From Pseudoalteromonas sp. EB27 (GTDB taxonomy: Bacteria > Pseudomonadota > Gammaproteobacteria > Enterobacterales > Alteromonadaceae), in NCBI RefSeq assembly GCF_001974875.1, contig NZ_MTQD01000002.1, forward strand, positions 310,001 through 374,000: a stretch of 64,000 nt of DNA, given 5' to 3'. This document shows, piece after piece, positions 9,046 through 17,754 of this stretch. The notes below the pieces were generated by a model that was not told the origin of the DNA, did no database searches, and saw only the letters and a list, made by a program, of their open reading frames with translations. Each line of letters starts with the position of its first letter. The stretch's first letter is position 1. Position numbers and translations under genes: made by a program.

Positions 9046-10056
9046 TTAACGGCTTAATTCACCGCGTAAATTGTCTTGCATTAAATGACGAATAGTTTCG
9101 ACTTCTAATTTTTGGCTAAATAAATAATGTAATTTAGTTAAGCATGCTTCAAGGGTCATATCGTATCCACTAATAACACCAATATTTAACAGTGCATTAC
9201 CCGTTGCATAGCCGCCCATATTTACATGGCCTTTTAAGCACTGCGTTAAATTAATAATAACGACGCCACGTTTACTTGCTTCTTCAAGTATTGATAAAAA
9301 GTTAGGATCTTGCGGTGCATTACCTACACCAAAACTAAGTAACACCAAGGCTTTAATATTGCCATTGACTAAGCTTTTAACCACTTCTTGACTAATACCA
9401 GGGTATAAATAAAGCACACCAATGGCTTGAGGTGTGATGGGGGTAACTTGAAGCTCATTTTCAACATAAGGACTAAGTTGGCCTTTAATCAATTGAATAT
9501 TAATACCCGATAACGCTAAAGGATCAAGATTAGGGGAGGCAAATGCATTAAAACCATCAGCATGGGCTTTAGTTGCTCTGTTACCCCTAAACAGTTGGTT
9601 ATTAAAAAATAGACTTACTTCAGCAATAGGGTAGTTGGCTGCTAAATACATGGCATTGAGTAAGTTGACTTGCCCGTCAGATCGCAATTGAGAAAGTGGT
9701 ATTTGTGAGCCAGTTACAATCACAGGTTTAGTTAAATTTTCAAACATAAACGATAGCGCTGAGGCTGTATATGCCATGGTATCGGTGCCATGAAGCACAA
9801 CAAAACCATCATAATCTTGGTATTTGTTTTTAATGTCATCAGCAATAAGTTGCCAATGCTCAGGAGACATATCTGAAGAATCTATAAGCGGGCAATATTC
9901 GTGAATATCAAATAAAGGCATTTCATCACGGTTAAATTCTGCGTTATTAACCACTGTTTCTGTTAAAAAACCTTCAGCCGGTATATAGCCTCGGCTCGAT
10001 TTTTTCATCCCTATAGTACCGCCAGTATAAGCGATATAAATGCGTTTACGTTTCAT
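9046..10056 (-). CDS. ansA: Type I (cytoplasmic) L-asparaginase
   Basis: 336 residues against 338 in E. coli AnsA, with matching ends. The catalytic threonines are in 'YTGGTIGM' and 'VLHGTDTMAYTASALSF'; 'TGSQIPLSQLRSDGQ' and the C-terminal 'LRGELSR' are conserved. It hydrolyses asparagine to aspartate and ammonia; absence of a signal peptide fits the cytoplasmic type. Gene order sppA-ansA is as in E. coli. The start codon follows directly on the T-run of the sppA terminator, leaving no room for a normal Shine-Dalgarno. A possible -10 (TATACT, complement of 10088-10093) precedes that hairpin. Confidence 0.93.
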   Translation of the reverse strand: MKRKRIYIAYTGGTIGMKKSSRGYIPAEGFLTETVVNNAEFNRDEMPLFDIHEYCPLIDSSDMSPEHWQLIADDIKNKYQDYDGFVVLHGTDTMAYTASALSFMFENLTKPVIVTGSQIPLSQLRSDGQVNLLNAMYLAANYPIAEVSLFFNNQLFRGNRATKAHADGFNAFASPNLDPLALSGINIQLIKGQLSPYVENELQVTPITPQAIGVLYLYPGISQEVVKSLVNGNIKALVLLSFGVGNAPQDPNFLSILEEASKRGVVIINLTQCLKGHVNMGGYATGNALLNIGVISGYDMTLEACLTKLHYLFSQKLEVETIRHLMQDNLRGELSR

Positions 10057-10057
10057 A

Positions 10058-10086
10058 AAAAAAGCCCAGTAAAAAAACTGGGCTTA
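10058..10086 (-). terminator. Rho-independent terminator between sppA and ansA
   Basis: On the minus strand AAGCCCAG and CTGGGCTT form a stem around a T-rich loop, followed by a T-run that runs into the ansA ATG at 10056. It would end sppA transcripts and would also be a 5'-UTR hairpin for any ansA transcript started just upstream. Confidence 0.8.
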
Positions 10087-10138
10087 GTATAACGTTAAGT
10101 AACTTTAAATACAGCTGATTAGGTGAAGCTATGCACTT

Positions 10139-12004
10139 TTATTGTGCAACGTTACACACTAAACAGCGAGCATATACGCCTTGTGGATCGTTGTAATCTT
10201 TAAGGTTTTCTACTTCAGTACTTAATTGGTTTATAACGCTTTGCAAGTTAGCTTGCGTTGCCAGCACTGATGTTTTTTGTGTTTGTAAACCAAGCATAGA
10301 TTTAATAGACGCGTTACCAAAAATGTCTTGAATCATTTTTTCTTGCGGGCTTAAATCTTGTTTAATGGTTTTAACTTCATAATGATTAAGTTTAGCAAGT
10401 GCAGCAGCTGCTTTTATAGCATCTTGTTTATCACCAAGTTTGTCTACTAAACCTAGTTCAAGTGCTTGAGATGCAATCCATACGCGGCCTTGGGCAATAT
10501 TATCAACTTGCTCAGGCGTCATATTACGTGCATCAGCAACAACATTTAAAAAGCGACCGTATGCTTCTTCAACGCTCATCTGAATTACTTCACCCATTTT
10601 TTCGTTAAGAGGTCGGGTGATTGAAAAGCCAGCCATTTCGGTTGTTGCAACACCATCTGAATAAACACCAATCTTAGATAAGGTTTTTTCAAATGTCATA
10701 AACGTACCAAATACACCAATTGAACCTGTAATTGTACTTGGTGCTGCCCAGATTTCGTTTGCAGCAGAGGCAATCCAATAACCACCTGATGCAGCTACAG
10801 AGCTCATAGAGGCAATAACAGGCTTACCAGCAGCTTTAAGCGCTAATACTTCTGCACGAATAACTTCAGAGGCAAACATACTTCCGCCACCTGAATCAAT
10901 GCGCAGTACAACCGCTTTAACTTTGTCATCAAGGCGTGCTTTACGAAGTAGGGCTGCTGTAGAGTCGCCACCAATTTCGCCCGCTTTACGCTCGCCATCA
11001 ACAATCGTACCTTTAGCAACTACAACGGCGACTTTTTCGGTAATAGGGTTATCAAATTCAATCGGTGGTTTAACCAAGCTTAAGTATTCACGAAATGAAA
11101 CTTGCTTAAATGTTTTGCCATCTTCTTGTGCGCCAACTAAATCAATTAATTGTTTGCGAACTTGTTGATTTGTTTTTAAAGAATCAACCCACTGGTGGTC
11201 AAGTGCATATTTACCTGCATCGCCATCTGCAGCTTTCATTTTTTCAAGATATACGTCCATTGTCTCGTCAAAATTTGACTCATCAAATGGGCGAGCCGCA
11301 GCAACATCTTGTTTGTATTCGCTCCAAAGAGCGCCTAACCAAACACGGTTAGCTTCTTTGGCTGCTTCAGACATGTCGTTACGAATGAAAGGTTCTACTG
11401 CTGACTTAAATGTACCAACACGGAAAATATGCTGCGTTACTTCAAGCTTTTCAAGTGCATCTTTAAAGTAAAGCGGATACATGCCGTAACCTTCAATACC
11501 TACGCTACCGTATGGGTGCATAGCTATTTCATCAGCATGTGATGCAATATAGTATTGTGCTTGGGTATAGTAATAACCCGATGCAATCACTTTTTTGCCA
11601 GCTTGTTTAAATGCATCAATAGCATTAGTAATTTGCTTAAGTTTGTTTAAATGCGCTTTAGGCATTTCTTGTAAATCAAGCAGTATCACCGTAATGCGAT
11701 CGTCTTTAGTCGCTTCGTTTATTACTTCAACAATATCATCGAGTAATATTTCGCTTGGCGCTTCAGAACCAGAAGTCGCATCACTAATTGCAGCTTCGAC
11801 CGGGTCTATGTATGTTTTTTCTTCAACAATAGGGCCATTTAGGTTAAGCCTAAGCACAGAGCCATTTTCAACTATTATTTTATCGTCGTCACTTGAGAGT
11901 GACACTAAGAAAACAATTACCAGTAATAAAAACAGAATGTTGAGTATTAAACGACGAGAAAAGTTAATTCCAGCCCAAATACCTTTAAATACCTTTGCTA
12001 TCAA
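10139..12004 (-). CDS. sppA: Signal peptide peptidase SppA (protease IV), 67 kDa long form
   Basis: 621 residues against 618 in E. coli, with tandem peptidase S49 halves. An N-terminal membrane anchor ('LILNILFLLLVIVFLVSL') is followed by the half carrying the catalytic lysine ('PLYFKDALEKL'). The second half carries 'VVLRIDSGGGSMFASEVI' and the catalytic serine in 'MSSVAASGGYWIAS'. It degrades cleaved signal peptides on the periplasmic face of the inner membrane. It is divergent from fadH and upstream of ansA, separated by a terminator. A CxxC at the C-terminal end ('RCLVCNVAQ') is noticeable and of unknown meaning. Confidence 0.95.
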   Translation of the reverse strand: MIAKVFKGIWAGINFSRRLILNILFLLLVIVFLVSLSSDDDKIIVENGSVLRLNLNGPIVEEKTYIDPVEAAISDATSGSEAPSEILLDDIVEVINEATKDDRITVILLDLQEMPKAHLNKLKQITNAIDAFKQAGKKVIASGYYYTQAQYYIASHADEIAMHPYGSVGIEGYGMYPLYFKDALEKLEVTQHIFRVGTFKSAVEPFIRNDMSEAAKEANRVWLGALWSEYKQDVAAARPFDESNFDETMDVYLEKMKAADGDAGKYALDHQWVDSLKTNQQVRKQLIDLVGAQEDGKTFKQVSFREYLSLVKPPIEFDNPITEKVAVVVAKGTIVDGERKAGEIGGDSTAALLRKARLDDKVKAVVLRIDSGGGSMFASEVIRAEVLALKAAGKPVIASMSSVAASGGYWIASAANEIWAAPSTITGSIGVFGTFMTFEKTLSKIGVYSDGVATTEMAGFSITRPLNEKMGEVIQMSVEEAYGRFLNVVADARNMTPEQVDNIAQGRVWIASQALELGLVDKLGDKQDAIKAAAALAKLNHYEVKTIKQDLSPQEKMIQDIFGNASIKSMLGLQTQKTSVLATQANLQSVINQLSTEVENLKDYNDPQGVYARCLVCNVAQ

Positions 12005-12193
12005 AATAGCTCCTTAATTTGGTACAGTTAATACATTAGTTCCATCTTAGCCTAGAATAAAAATAAATTTAACTGCTAAATCGTAACGAAGTGTTTATGA
12101 GGTGCTATTAATACATGGTTTTACGGCTTTTTTTAATTAAATGAAGGCACATATTGCTTATTGCTTGCCATTAAAGCAGAATTAGCTAAGGTA

Positions 12194-12210
12194 TACAGGT
12201 TAGACCAGTT
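12194..12210. promoter_or_regulatory. FadR-like operator upstream of fadH
   Basis: TACAGGTTAGACCAGTT matches the E. coli FadR consensus AACTGGTCNGACCAGTT at 14 of 17 positions as I align it, with the right half (GACCAGTT) complete. It lies 14 bp before the fadH ATG at 12224. FadR represses fatty acid degradation genes until long-chain acyl-CoA is present, and fadH is a known FadR-controlled function. Predicted only. Confidence 0.6.
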
Positions 12211-12223
12211 AACGGGGCACAGG

Positions 12224-14185
12224 ATGTTAGAACAACAATTACAATTAAAACACACACAATTACGTAACCGCTTAGTGATGGGCTCAATGCATACAGGCCT
12301 TGAAGAGGGCTGGCATAACCGCAAACGCTTACGTGCATTTTATGAAGCACGTGCAAAAGGCGGCACCGCAATGTTAATTACGGGTGGATATAGCCCTAAT
12401 TTACGTGGCAAATTAACACCTATTTCATCTTCATTTAATAGCTATTACGATGTATTCAAACATCGCGCTTACACAGATGCTGTGCACAAACACGACGGAA
12501 AAATTTGTTTGCAATTATTGCACGCTGGACGTTATGCGTATCATCCATTCAATCAAGCACCAAGTGCAATAAAAGCACCGATTAATCCTTACAAACCTAA
12601 AGCGATGTCGCTTGGCTCGATTAAAAAAACAATTAAAGACTTTGCGCATTCTGCCTATATGGCTGAAAAAGCCGGCTACGATGGCGTTGAAGTTATGGGT
12701 TCTGAAGGGTATTTGATTAATGAGTTTATGGCGCCGCACACCAATAAACGTGAAGATGAATTTGGTGGCAGCCTAGAAAATAGAATGCGACTTGCGCTTG
12801 AAATAGTGAAAGCTGTAAGAGCAAAAGTATCTGAACAATTCTTAATTATTTTTAGATTGTCGGTCATTGATTTAATTCCAAACGGCTCAACGCCAGAGGA
12901 AGTTGTCATTCAAGCTTCCGAGCTTGAAAAAGCGGGCGTTGATATTTTTAACACAGGCATTGGTTGGCACGAAGCGCGTGTACCGACTATTGCGAGTATG
13001 GTACCTCCGGGTGCATTTAAAGAAGCATCAAAACGTTTAAAAGACGTGGTGAGCGTGCCAGTTATTGCTGTTAACCGAATTAATACTCCAGAAATTGCTA
13101 ACGATATTTTAAATGCAGGCGAAGCCGATTTAATTTCCATGGCAAGGCCGCTACTTGCCGATCCAGAGTTTTTTAATAAATATGCGAATAATCAATCCAA
13201 GCAAATTAATATTTGTATAGGGTGTAACCAAGGTTGTCTAGATCACGTATTTAAAAATAAACGTGCAACGTGTTTAGTTAATCCACAAGCTGCATTTGAG
13301 CTAGATTATCCGTTAGAACAAGCAACCAGAGCTAAAAATGTATTAGTAGTCGGTGCAGGCCCTGCTGGTTTATCGGCAAGTTGTTACTTGGCACAAAAAG
13401 GGCATAACGTCACGCTAATTGACCAAAAATCGCAAATGGGTGGCCAATTTAATTTAGCTATGCAAATACCGGGTAAAGAAGACTTTAACCATACACTTAC
13501 TTACTTTACTAATGAACTCGAACGATTAAAAGTAACTGTAGAGCTTGGCAAAGCTTACGACGATTCAATGCTTAAAAACTATGACGATATTGTATTTGCA
13601 ACTGGCGTTCGCCCACGTGAAGCATCAATTAAATGTAGTGATAACAAGCGTGTGTTTGCTTATGACGAAGTTATACGCGGCGAAGTAGAGCTTGGTAAAT
13701 CAATTGCCATTTTAGGTGCCGGTGGTATAGGTTTTGATATGGTTGCGTTTTTAAGCGAACATAAATCGCAAACTATTAGCGAGTTTAAAACGCAATGGGG
13801 TATTGAGTGTGAAGCCCAACCACATAAAGACGAACGCCAATTGTATATGTTAAAACGCAGTGGGGGTCGTTTTGGTAGCGAGCTTGGTAAAACAACGGGT
13901 TGGATACATCGCCAAGTTGCTAAGCAGCATGGCGTGAAGCAAATTGCTGATTGCCAATACCAAAGCTTTGATAAAAGCGGACTTACTATTAATGTTGCTG
14001 GTGAAACTCAAGTACTGCCAGTAGACACGGTTATTGCCTGTATTGGTCAGGTTTCTAATAACGAAGTGCTAGAAAATTACACAGATAACGCAAAGGTACA
14101 TGTGATAGGCGGCGCTAAACTAGCTGCTGCTATTGATGCCAAACGCGCTATTTTTGAAGCACTTCAGGTAGCTAGAAGTATTTAA
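12224..14185 (+). CDS. fadH: NADPH-dependent 2,4-dienoyl-CoA reductase
   Basis: 653 residues, close to the E. coli FadH layout. Residues ~1-330 are an FMN-binding old-yellow-enzyme barrel ('LRNRLVMGSMHTGLEE', 'AGYDGVEVMGSEGYLINEF', 'NTGIGWHEARVPTI'). The 4Fe-4S cysteine motif 'CIGCNQGCLD...ATC' follows, then a FAD/NADP domain ('VVGAGPAGLSASCYLAQKG', 'AILGAGGIGFD'). The enzyme reduces 2,4-dienoyl-CoA during beta-oxidation of polyunsaturated fatty acids. The frame is open to 12161, but ATG 12224 gives the family N-terminal length and leaves the FadR-like site outside the coding region. The Shine-Dalgarno is weak. Confidence 0.93.
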   Translation: MLEQQLQLKHTQLRNRLVMGSMHTGLEEGWHNRKRLRAFYEARAKGGTAMLITGGYSPNLRGKLTPISSSFNSYYDVFKHRAYTDAVHKHDGKICLQLLHAGRYAYHPFNQAPSAIKAPINPYKPKAMSLGSIKKTIKDFAHSAYMAEKAGYDGVEVMGSEGYLINEFMAPHTNKREDEFGGSLENRMRLALEIVKAVRAKVSEQFLIIFRLSVIDLIPNGSTPEEVVIQASELEKAGVDIFNTGIGWHEARVPTIASMVPPGAFKEASKRLKDVVSVPVIAVNRINTPEIANDILNAGEADLISMARPLLADPEFFNKYANNQSKQINICIGCNQGCLDHVFKNKRATCLVNPQAAFELDYPLEQATRAKNVLVVGAGPAGLSASCYLAQKGHNVTLIDQKSQMGGQFNLAMQIPGKEDFNHTLTYFTNELERLKVTVELGKAYDDSMLKNYDDIVFATGVRPREASIKCSDNKRVFAYDEVIRGEVELGKSIAILGAGGIGFDMVAFLSEHKSQTISEFKTQWGIECEAQPHKDERQLYMLKRSGGRFGSELGKTTGWIHRQVAKQHGVKQIADCQYQSFDKSGLTINVAGETQVLPVDTVIACIGQVSNNEVLENYTDNAKVHVIGGAKLAAAIDAKRAIFEALQVARSI

Positions 14186-14278
14186 GCTTTGTAAACAAGT
14201 TGAAATAGTTTATTAATTCGTGCGGTCTTTGCTGTTTATAGTCTATAACTTAATAAACATTGAACACACAGGATACGC

Positions 14279-14962
14279 ATGAATAAACTAACCAGCCTTT
14301 ACGATGCAATATTGAGTAAATTATCATTTTTAGATGGTTTACCTGCATTGCTATTTCGCTTAATTTTAGCCCCGGTTATGATCATTGCAGGTTATAACAA
14401 ACTTGCTATAAGCGGTGAAGCAGAAGGTTTTTTCGATAACTTTTTAGCATCTCCAGATGTAGTTCAATGGTTTGGTAATAATGAATGGGGTTTAGGATTA
14501 CCGTTTCCAGACTTACTAGCCTTTTTAGCGGGTTGGAGTGAGTTTTTAGGGGGTTGGTTTTTATTACTTGGCCTTTTAACTCGTTTGGTCAGTATTCCGC
14601 TCATGTTCACAATGGTCGTTGCTGCAACATCAGTGCATTGGCATAATGGTTGGTTTGCAATTGCGCCAACTAATCCAGAAACAAGCGCTGCACAAGTACT
14701 CAATTGGTTATCAATTCCGGGCGCTAAAGAAAGCCTCGAAAACTCATTAGAAGTACAAGAGCGAATAGAAAAAATTCGTGGCTTAGTTGAAGAACACGGT
14801 TTTCCTGATTATCTCTACGAAAAAGGCAAACCCTCTATTTTAAATAATGGTATAGAATTTTCGGCAATATACTTTGCAATGCTCCTTAGCTTATTTTTTA
14901 TGGGAGGAGGGCGCTTTGTTAGTATTGATTACTGGTTAAAGCGAAATATTTTAAATCAATAG
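14279..14962 (+). CDS. DoxX family membrane protein (HvfX-like)
   Basis: 227 residues with four or five hydrophobic segments. The DoxX pattern is present: 'LLFRLILAPVMIIAGYNKL' near the N-terminus, 'PDLLAFLAGWSEFLGGWFLLLG' in the middle, and a C-terminal membrane segment 'AIYFAMLLSLFFMGGGRF'. A soluble stretch of ~50 residues separates the last two membrane segments. Related proteins called HvfX accompany copper-binding RiPP precursor genes (hvfA/B/C), but none of those partners is here, so only the DoxX family is claimed. It lies 93 bp after fadH and has its own hairpin after it. Confidence 0.75.
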   Translation: MNKLTSLYDAILSKLSFLDGLPALLFRLILAPVMIIAGYNKLAISGEAEGFFDNFLASPDVVQWFGNNEWGLGLPFPDLLAFLAGWSEFLGGWFLLLGLLTRLVSIPLMFTMVVAATSVHWHNGWFAIAPTNPETSAAQVLNWLSIPGAKESLENSLEVQERIEKIRGLVEEHGFPDYLYEKGKPSILNNGIEFSAIYFAMLLSLFFMGGGRFVSIDYWLKRNILNQ

Positions 14963-14983
14963 CGCTAAACCTATTTAAAAAAG

Positions 14984-15013
14984 GCCGCATAAACCCATTT
15001 TGTGCGGCTGTTT
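14984..15013 (+). terminator. Hairpin terminator after DoxX gene
   Basis: GCCGCA (14984-14989) / TGCGGC (15003-15008) stem with flanking A/T pairs and a short interrupted T-run. Weaker than the other terminators. Confidence 0.6.
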
Positions 15014-15089
15014 TACGTTTTAGACTCCCAGTATTTATTTATTAAGGTTTTAAATGTTACTCTAGCGTTTTGAATTTTGAGGAATCGTT

Positions 15090-15638
15090 ATGAACGCTAT
15101 CGAGCTTTTACTTACCCGCCAATCAGACTCTAAACTAACAGAGCCGGGTCCTACGCCTGAGCAGTTCGACATAATTAAGCAAGCAGCATTACGTGTTCCT
15201 GATCATGGTTGTATTGCGCCTTGGCAGTTTATTGTTGCTCAAGGTGATGCACGCGATAAACTAGGTGAAATTTACCATCAAAGTGCGGTAGCAGAGCAAC
15301 AGGCAGAAAAAGTAATTAATCGTGCTAAAGAGCTTCCCCTTCGTGCGCCTATGATTGTAATAGCAATTGCTAAATATCAAGAACACCCAAAAGTTCCTCG
15401 AATAGAACAAGTACAAAGCGCAGGGTGCAGCGTACTTGCGATGCAACAAGCTGCATTCGCTCAAGGATTAGGTGGTGTTTGGCGTACAGGCTACTTTGCA
15501 CAAAGTGCAGCAGTTAAAAAAGCGCTTAACTTACATGAGCAAGATGAAATAGTAGGGTATTTATATATAGGTACACCCGAAGTCGATTGTAAAAAGTCGC
15601 CTCGCCATAAGCCAGAACACTATTTTAGTAATTTGTGA
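15090..15638 (+). CDS. ydjA: Nitroreductase family protein, YdjA-like
   Basis: 182 residues against 183 in E. coli YdjA, with the same landmarks: 'ALRVPDHGCIAPWQFIV' for the FMN phosphate site, 'APMIVIAIAK', 'SAGCSVLAMQQAAFAQGLGGVWRTG' and 'IVGYLYIGTP'. This is the minimal-size FMN-dependent NAD(P)H nitroreductase; the natural substrate is not established. It has its own upstream gap (127 bp) and no obvious operon partner. Confidence 0.85.
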   Translation: MNAIELLLTRQSDSKLTEPGPTPEQFDIIKQAALRVPDHGCIAPWQFIVAQGDARDKLGEIYHQSAVAEQQAEKVINRAKELPLRAPMIVIAIAKYQEHPKVPRIEQVQSAGCSVLAMQQAAFAQGLGGVWRTGYFAQSAAVKKALNLHEQDEIVGYLYIGTPEVDCKKSPRHKPEHYFSNL

Positions 15639-15841
15639 AATAGTATGAACTTTGCGCAATTTACATAGTCATAATTCATTAAGGTTACAAAGAGTATTAT
15701 TCAAAAGTTAATGGCTTGGCTGTAAGAAGCGCTTGGAAGCACTAAATTTACTAAATCTTCTTCAGTTTGTTTTTTAATCGGTTGTTTTTTGATACATTAT
15801 GGAAAGTCTTAATAAAAATAACGATAAAGAAGACGAAAACT

Positions 15842-16219
15842 ATGGGAAATTTATTTTTACGTGAAAAAGAGAATTGGCTAGCATGGTCAATTTGGGGAAT
15901 CATTGGTGCTTTTGTAACACTGTATGTTGCAATGAGCACAAACGCATCACATTTCATAGCCGGTTCAGCAATGGGTATGCTTGTGTTGTTAACATGGTGG
16001 ATGCACCAGTCCAAACGTTTCGACTTCGGGCGTGCATTTAAAGTATGCTGCTACGTTTTATCGCTTAGTGTGCTACCTGCTTTTATGTTTGTTGTAGTAC
16101 CAAGTGATGATTTAAATCGATTTGATTTAATTTTTCAAGGCGTTACCTTTACTGCACTGAGTATATTGGCTTGTTTAATTTGTTCTTGGATTGCTCGCAG
16201 ACCAAAACAATATTATTAA
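15842..16219 (+). CDS. Small inner-membrane protein of unknown function (four predicted membrane segments)
   Basis: 125 residues. Hydrophobic segments lie near residues 16-34, 36-54, 65-85 and 95-117, joined by short charged loops ('HQSKRFDFGR'), with a basic C-terminus ('ARRPKQYY'). The frame is open to 15767, but ATG 15842 starts the amphipathic 'MGNLFLREKENWLAW' and is preceded by AGAAGA. I do not recognise a family. It stands alone between the nitroreductase gene and tRNA-Ser. Confidence 0.65.
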   Translation: MGNLFLREKENWLAWSIWGIIGAFVTLYVAMSTNASHFIAGSAMGMLVLLTWWMHQSKRFDFGRAFKVCCYVLSLSVLPAFMFVVVPSDDLNRFDLIFQGVTFTALSILACLICSWIARRPKQYY

Positions 16220-16337
16220 TGCGTTTCATTTTAGTCCATTAACTAGACTTTCATTAAAGTGAATAGCTTAATAAAATAACAAAGTGGATGCATTTCATCC
16301 AATAAATTAATATTTTATATTAATTTATATTTAGCTC

Positions 16338-16374
16338 TTTACAAGTTACGTATTTAGCCATATTATTCGCGCCG
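16338..16374 (+). promoter_or_regulatory. tRNA-Ser promoter with GC-rich discriminator
   Basis: TTTACA (16338-16343), 17-bp spacer, TATTAT (16361-16366), then CGCGCCG (16369-16374?) just before the tRNA at 16378. A GC-rich stretch between -10 and start is the known mark of stringently controlled stable-RNA promoters. Confidence 0.65.
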
Positions 16375-16377
16375 TGC

Positions 16378-16468
16378 GGAGAGATGGCAGAGTGGTCGAA
16401 TGCACCGGTCTTGAAAACCGGCATGGGTTTATAGCCCATCTAGGGTTCAAATCCCTATCTCTCCACCA
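16378..16468 (+). tRNA. tRNA-Ser, anticodon TGA
   Basis: 91 nt with CCA encoded. Acceptor stem GGAGAGA/TCTCTCC pairs fully. The anticodon stem-loop CCGGTCTTGAAAACCGG gives anticodon TGA, reading UCA. The long variable arm (ATGGG...CCCAT) is typical of serine tRNAs, and the T-arm TAGGGTTCAAATCCCTA is regular. The base before CCA is A, whereas E. coli tRNA-Ser has G there. A terminator follows within 10 bp, so this is a single-tRNA transcript. Confidence 0.97.
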
Positions 16469-16474
16469 TTATTT

Positions 16475-16502
16475 AAAAAAACCGCCTTATGGGCGGTTTT
16501 TT
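16475..16502 (+). terminator. Terminator after tRNA-Ser
   Basis: A-run, stem ACCGCC / GGCGGT (16481-16497), then T-run to 16502. Confidence 0.88.
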
Positions 16503-16521
16503 GCTTTGTGGAGTTTAGTAA

Positions 16522-16908
16522 GTGACAAAAGCAACAAACCTTTCAACCTCGCAGCAATTAATAAAGCATGTTTTATTATGGACTGTGTTTGGTTACTGCT
16601 ATCAAAGTGCCATTACTTTATTAGTCAAAATGGCGAGTGACGCACAGCCAGAAAATTCTCTTATTACCGCTTTAGTTTATTGTGTGGGCTTTAATATTTT
16701 AGCTGCTCATCTAATTACCAAATACGACAAACATTGGCCGGTAATCGGTTCTATTTTTATTGGTTGTGTAGGACTCCTTGGCGTACCTTATTTACTGTTT
16801 GGTGAGTCAGCATTGCTAGCAATTCCTTTACTTGCTGGAATTTTATTCAGTTTACCGCTTTGTAGCTACATTGTTGGCCTAATTAAGGTGAAACTCAGCA
16901 AAAACTAG
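16522..16908 (+). CDS. Small membrane protein of unknown function
   Basis: 128 residues with a short polar N-terminus and about four hydrophobic segments (residues ~18-38, 45-65, 74-93 and 98-120), the third carrying 'IGSIFIGCVGLLGVPYLLFG'. The start is GTG 16522, with GGAG about 8 bp upstream. An upstream extension to 16374 in another frame runs across the tRNA and is not a gene. I do not recognise a family. It ends 69 bp before fklB. Confidence 0.6.
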   Translation: MTKATNLSTSQQLIKHVLLWTVFGYCYQSAITLLVKMASDAQPENSLITALVYCVGFNILAAHLITKYDKHWPVIGSIFIGCVGLLGVPYLLFGESALLAIPLLAGILFSLPLCSYIVGLIKVKLSKN

Positions 16909-16977
16909 CCCCAAACACGGTTTATTTTGTGATAGCATATATGCGTCTTTTAACTAACAAAACGTGAAAAACACATT

Positions 16978-17598
16978 ATGTCAGATAATTTTACTACAGA
17001 TGCTGAAAAAGCAAGTTACGGTATTGGCTTACAAATGGGTGAGCAACTTAAGTCTAATCCTTTTGAAGGCTTAAACCTAAATTCAGTATTTGAAGGCATG
17101 AAAGATGCGTACGCTGGTAGCGCTTTTCAAGTTGAGATCCCTGAGATCCAAGCTGCATTCGAAAAAATTAACGAAGAGATTCAAGCTCGTCGTGAAGAAG
17201 AGTCAAAAGTACTTTCTGCGGAAGGTATTGCATTCTTAGAAGAAAACGCAAAACGTCCTGAAATCACAGTAACTGAGTCTGGTCTTCAATATGAAGTATT
17301 AGCAACTGGCGAAGGCGAAAAGCCAACAGCTGAGTCTACAGTACGTGTTGATTACCACGGTACACTAGTAAACGGTACTGTTTTTGATAGCTCATACGAG
17401 CGCGGTCAACCTGCTGAATTTCCAGTTGGTGGCGTGATCAAAGGTTGGACTGAAGCATTACAAATGATGCCTGTAGGTACTAAATGGCGTATCTATGTTC
17501 CTCATGAGCTAGCTTATGGTGAACGTGGCGCAGGTGCTGCAATCGCACCTTTCTCAACGCTTGTATTTGATGTTGAGTTACACGAAATCCTTTCTTAA
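16978..17598 (+). CDS. fklB: FKBP-type peptidyl-prolyl cis-trans isomerase FklB
   Basis: 206 residues, the same length as E. coli FklB. An N-terminal helical dimerisation region (~1-90; 'KASYGIGLQMGEQLKSN') is followed by the FKBP domain (~105-205), with 'VRVDYHGTLVNGTVFDSSYERG', 'GVIKGWTEALQMMPVG' and 'YGERGAGAAIAPFSTLVFDVEL'. It catalyses prolyl bond isomerisation. No signal peptide is seen, so it is probably cytoplasmic, unlike FkpA. Strong terminator follows. Confidence 0.93.
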   Translation: MSDNFTTDAEKASYGIGLQMGEQLKSNPFEGLNLNSVFEGMKDAYAGSAFQVEIPEIQAAFEKINEEIQARREEESKVLSAEGIAFLEENAKRPEITVTESGLQYEVLATGEGEKPTAESTVRVDYHGTLVNGTVFDSSYERGQPAEFPVGGVIKGWTEALQMMPVGTKWRIYVPHELAYGERGAGAAIAPFSTLVFDVELHEILS

Positions 17599-17620
17599 TT
17601 TAAATATTAATTAAGAATTT

Positions 17621-17654
17621 AAAAAGCCGTGTTCAATTTGAACGCGGCTTTTTT
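17621..17654 (+). terminator. Terminator after fklB
   Basis: AAAAGCCG-GTTCAA / TTGAAC-CGGCTTTT stem (one G/T-type mismatch) with T-run. Confidence 0.87.
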
Positions 17655-17691
17655 GTGTCTGTAATTTAAGAACTTTATGTATGCTAAAAAT

Positions 17692-17722
17692 AAAAAACCG
17701 CATTAATAAAATGCGGTTTTTA
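17692..17722. terminator. Terminator after the ZnuD-like receptor gene (minus strand; could act on both)
   Basis: AAAAACCGCATT / AATGCGGTTTTT stem between convergent fklB and receptor genes. Confidence 0.85.
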
Positions 17723-17754
17723 AATATATAAAGTAAAGAGGTATTTGTTAGCTA

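Noticed and set aside
12161..12223. TTG-initiated N-terminal extension of fadH
   Set aside because: It exceeds the family length and would place a FadR-like operator inside the coding region.
16374..16640. Open frame running through tRNA-Ser and its terminator
   Set aside because: It overlaps the tRNA and the start of the real membrane protein gene in another frame; composition is not coding-like.
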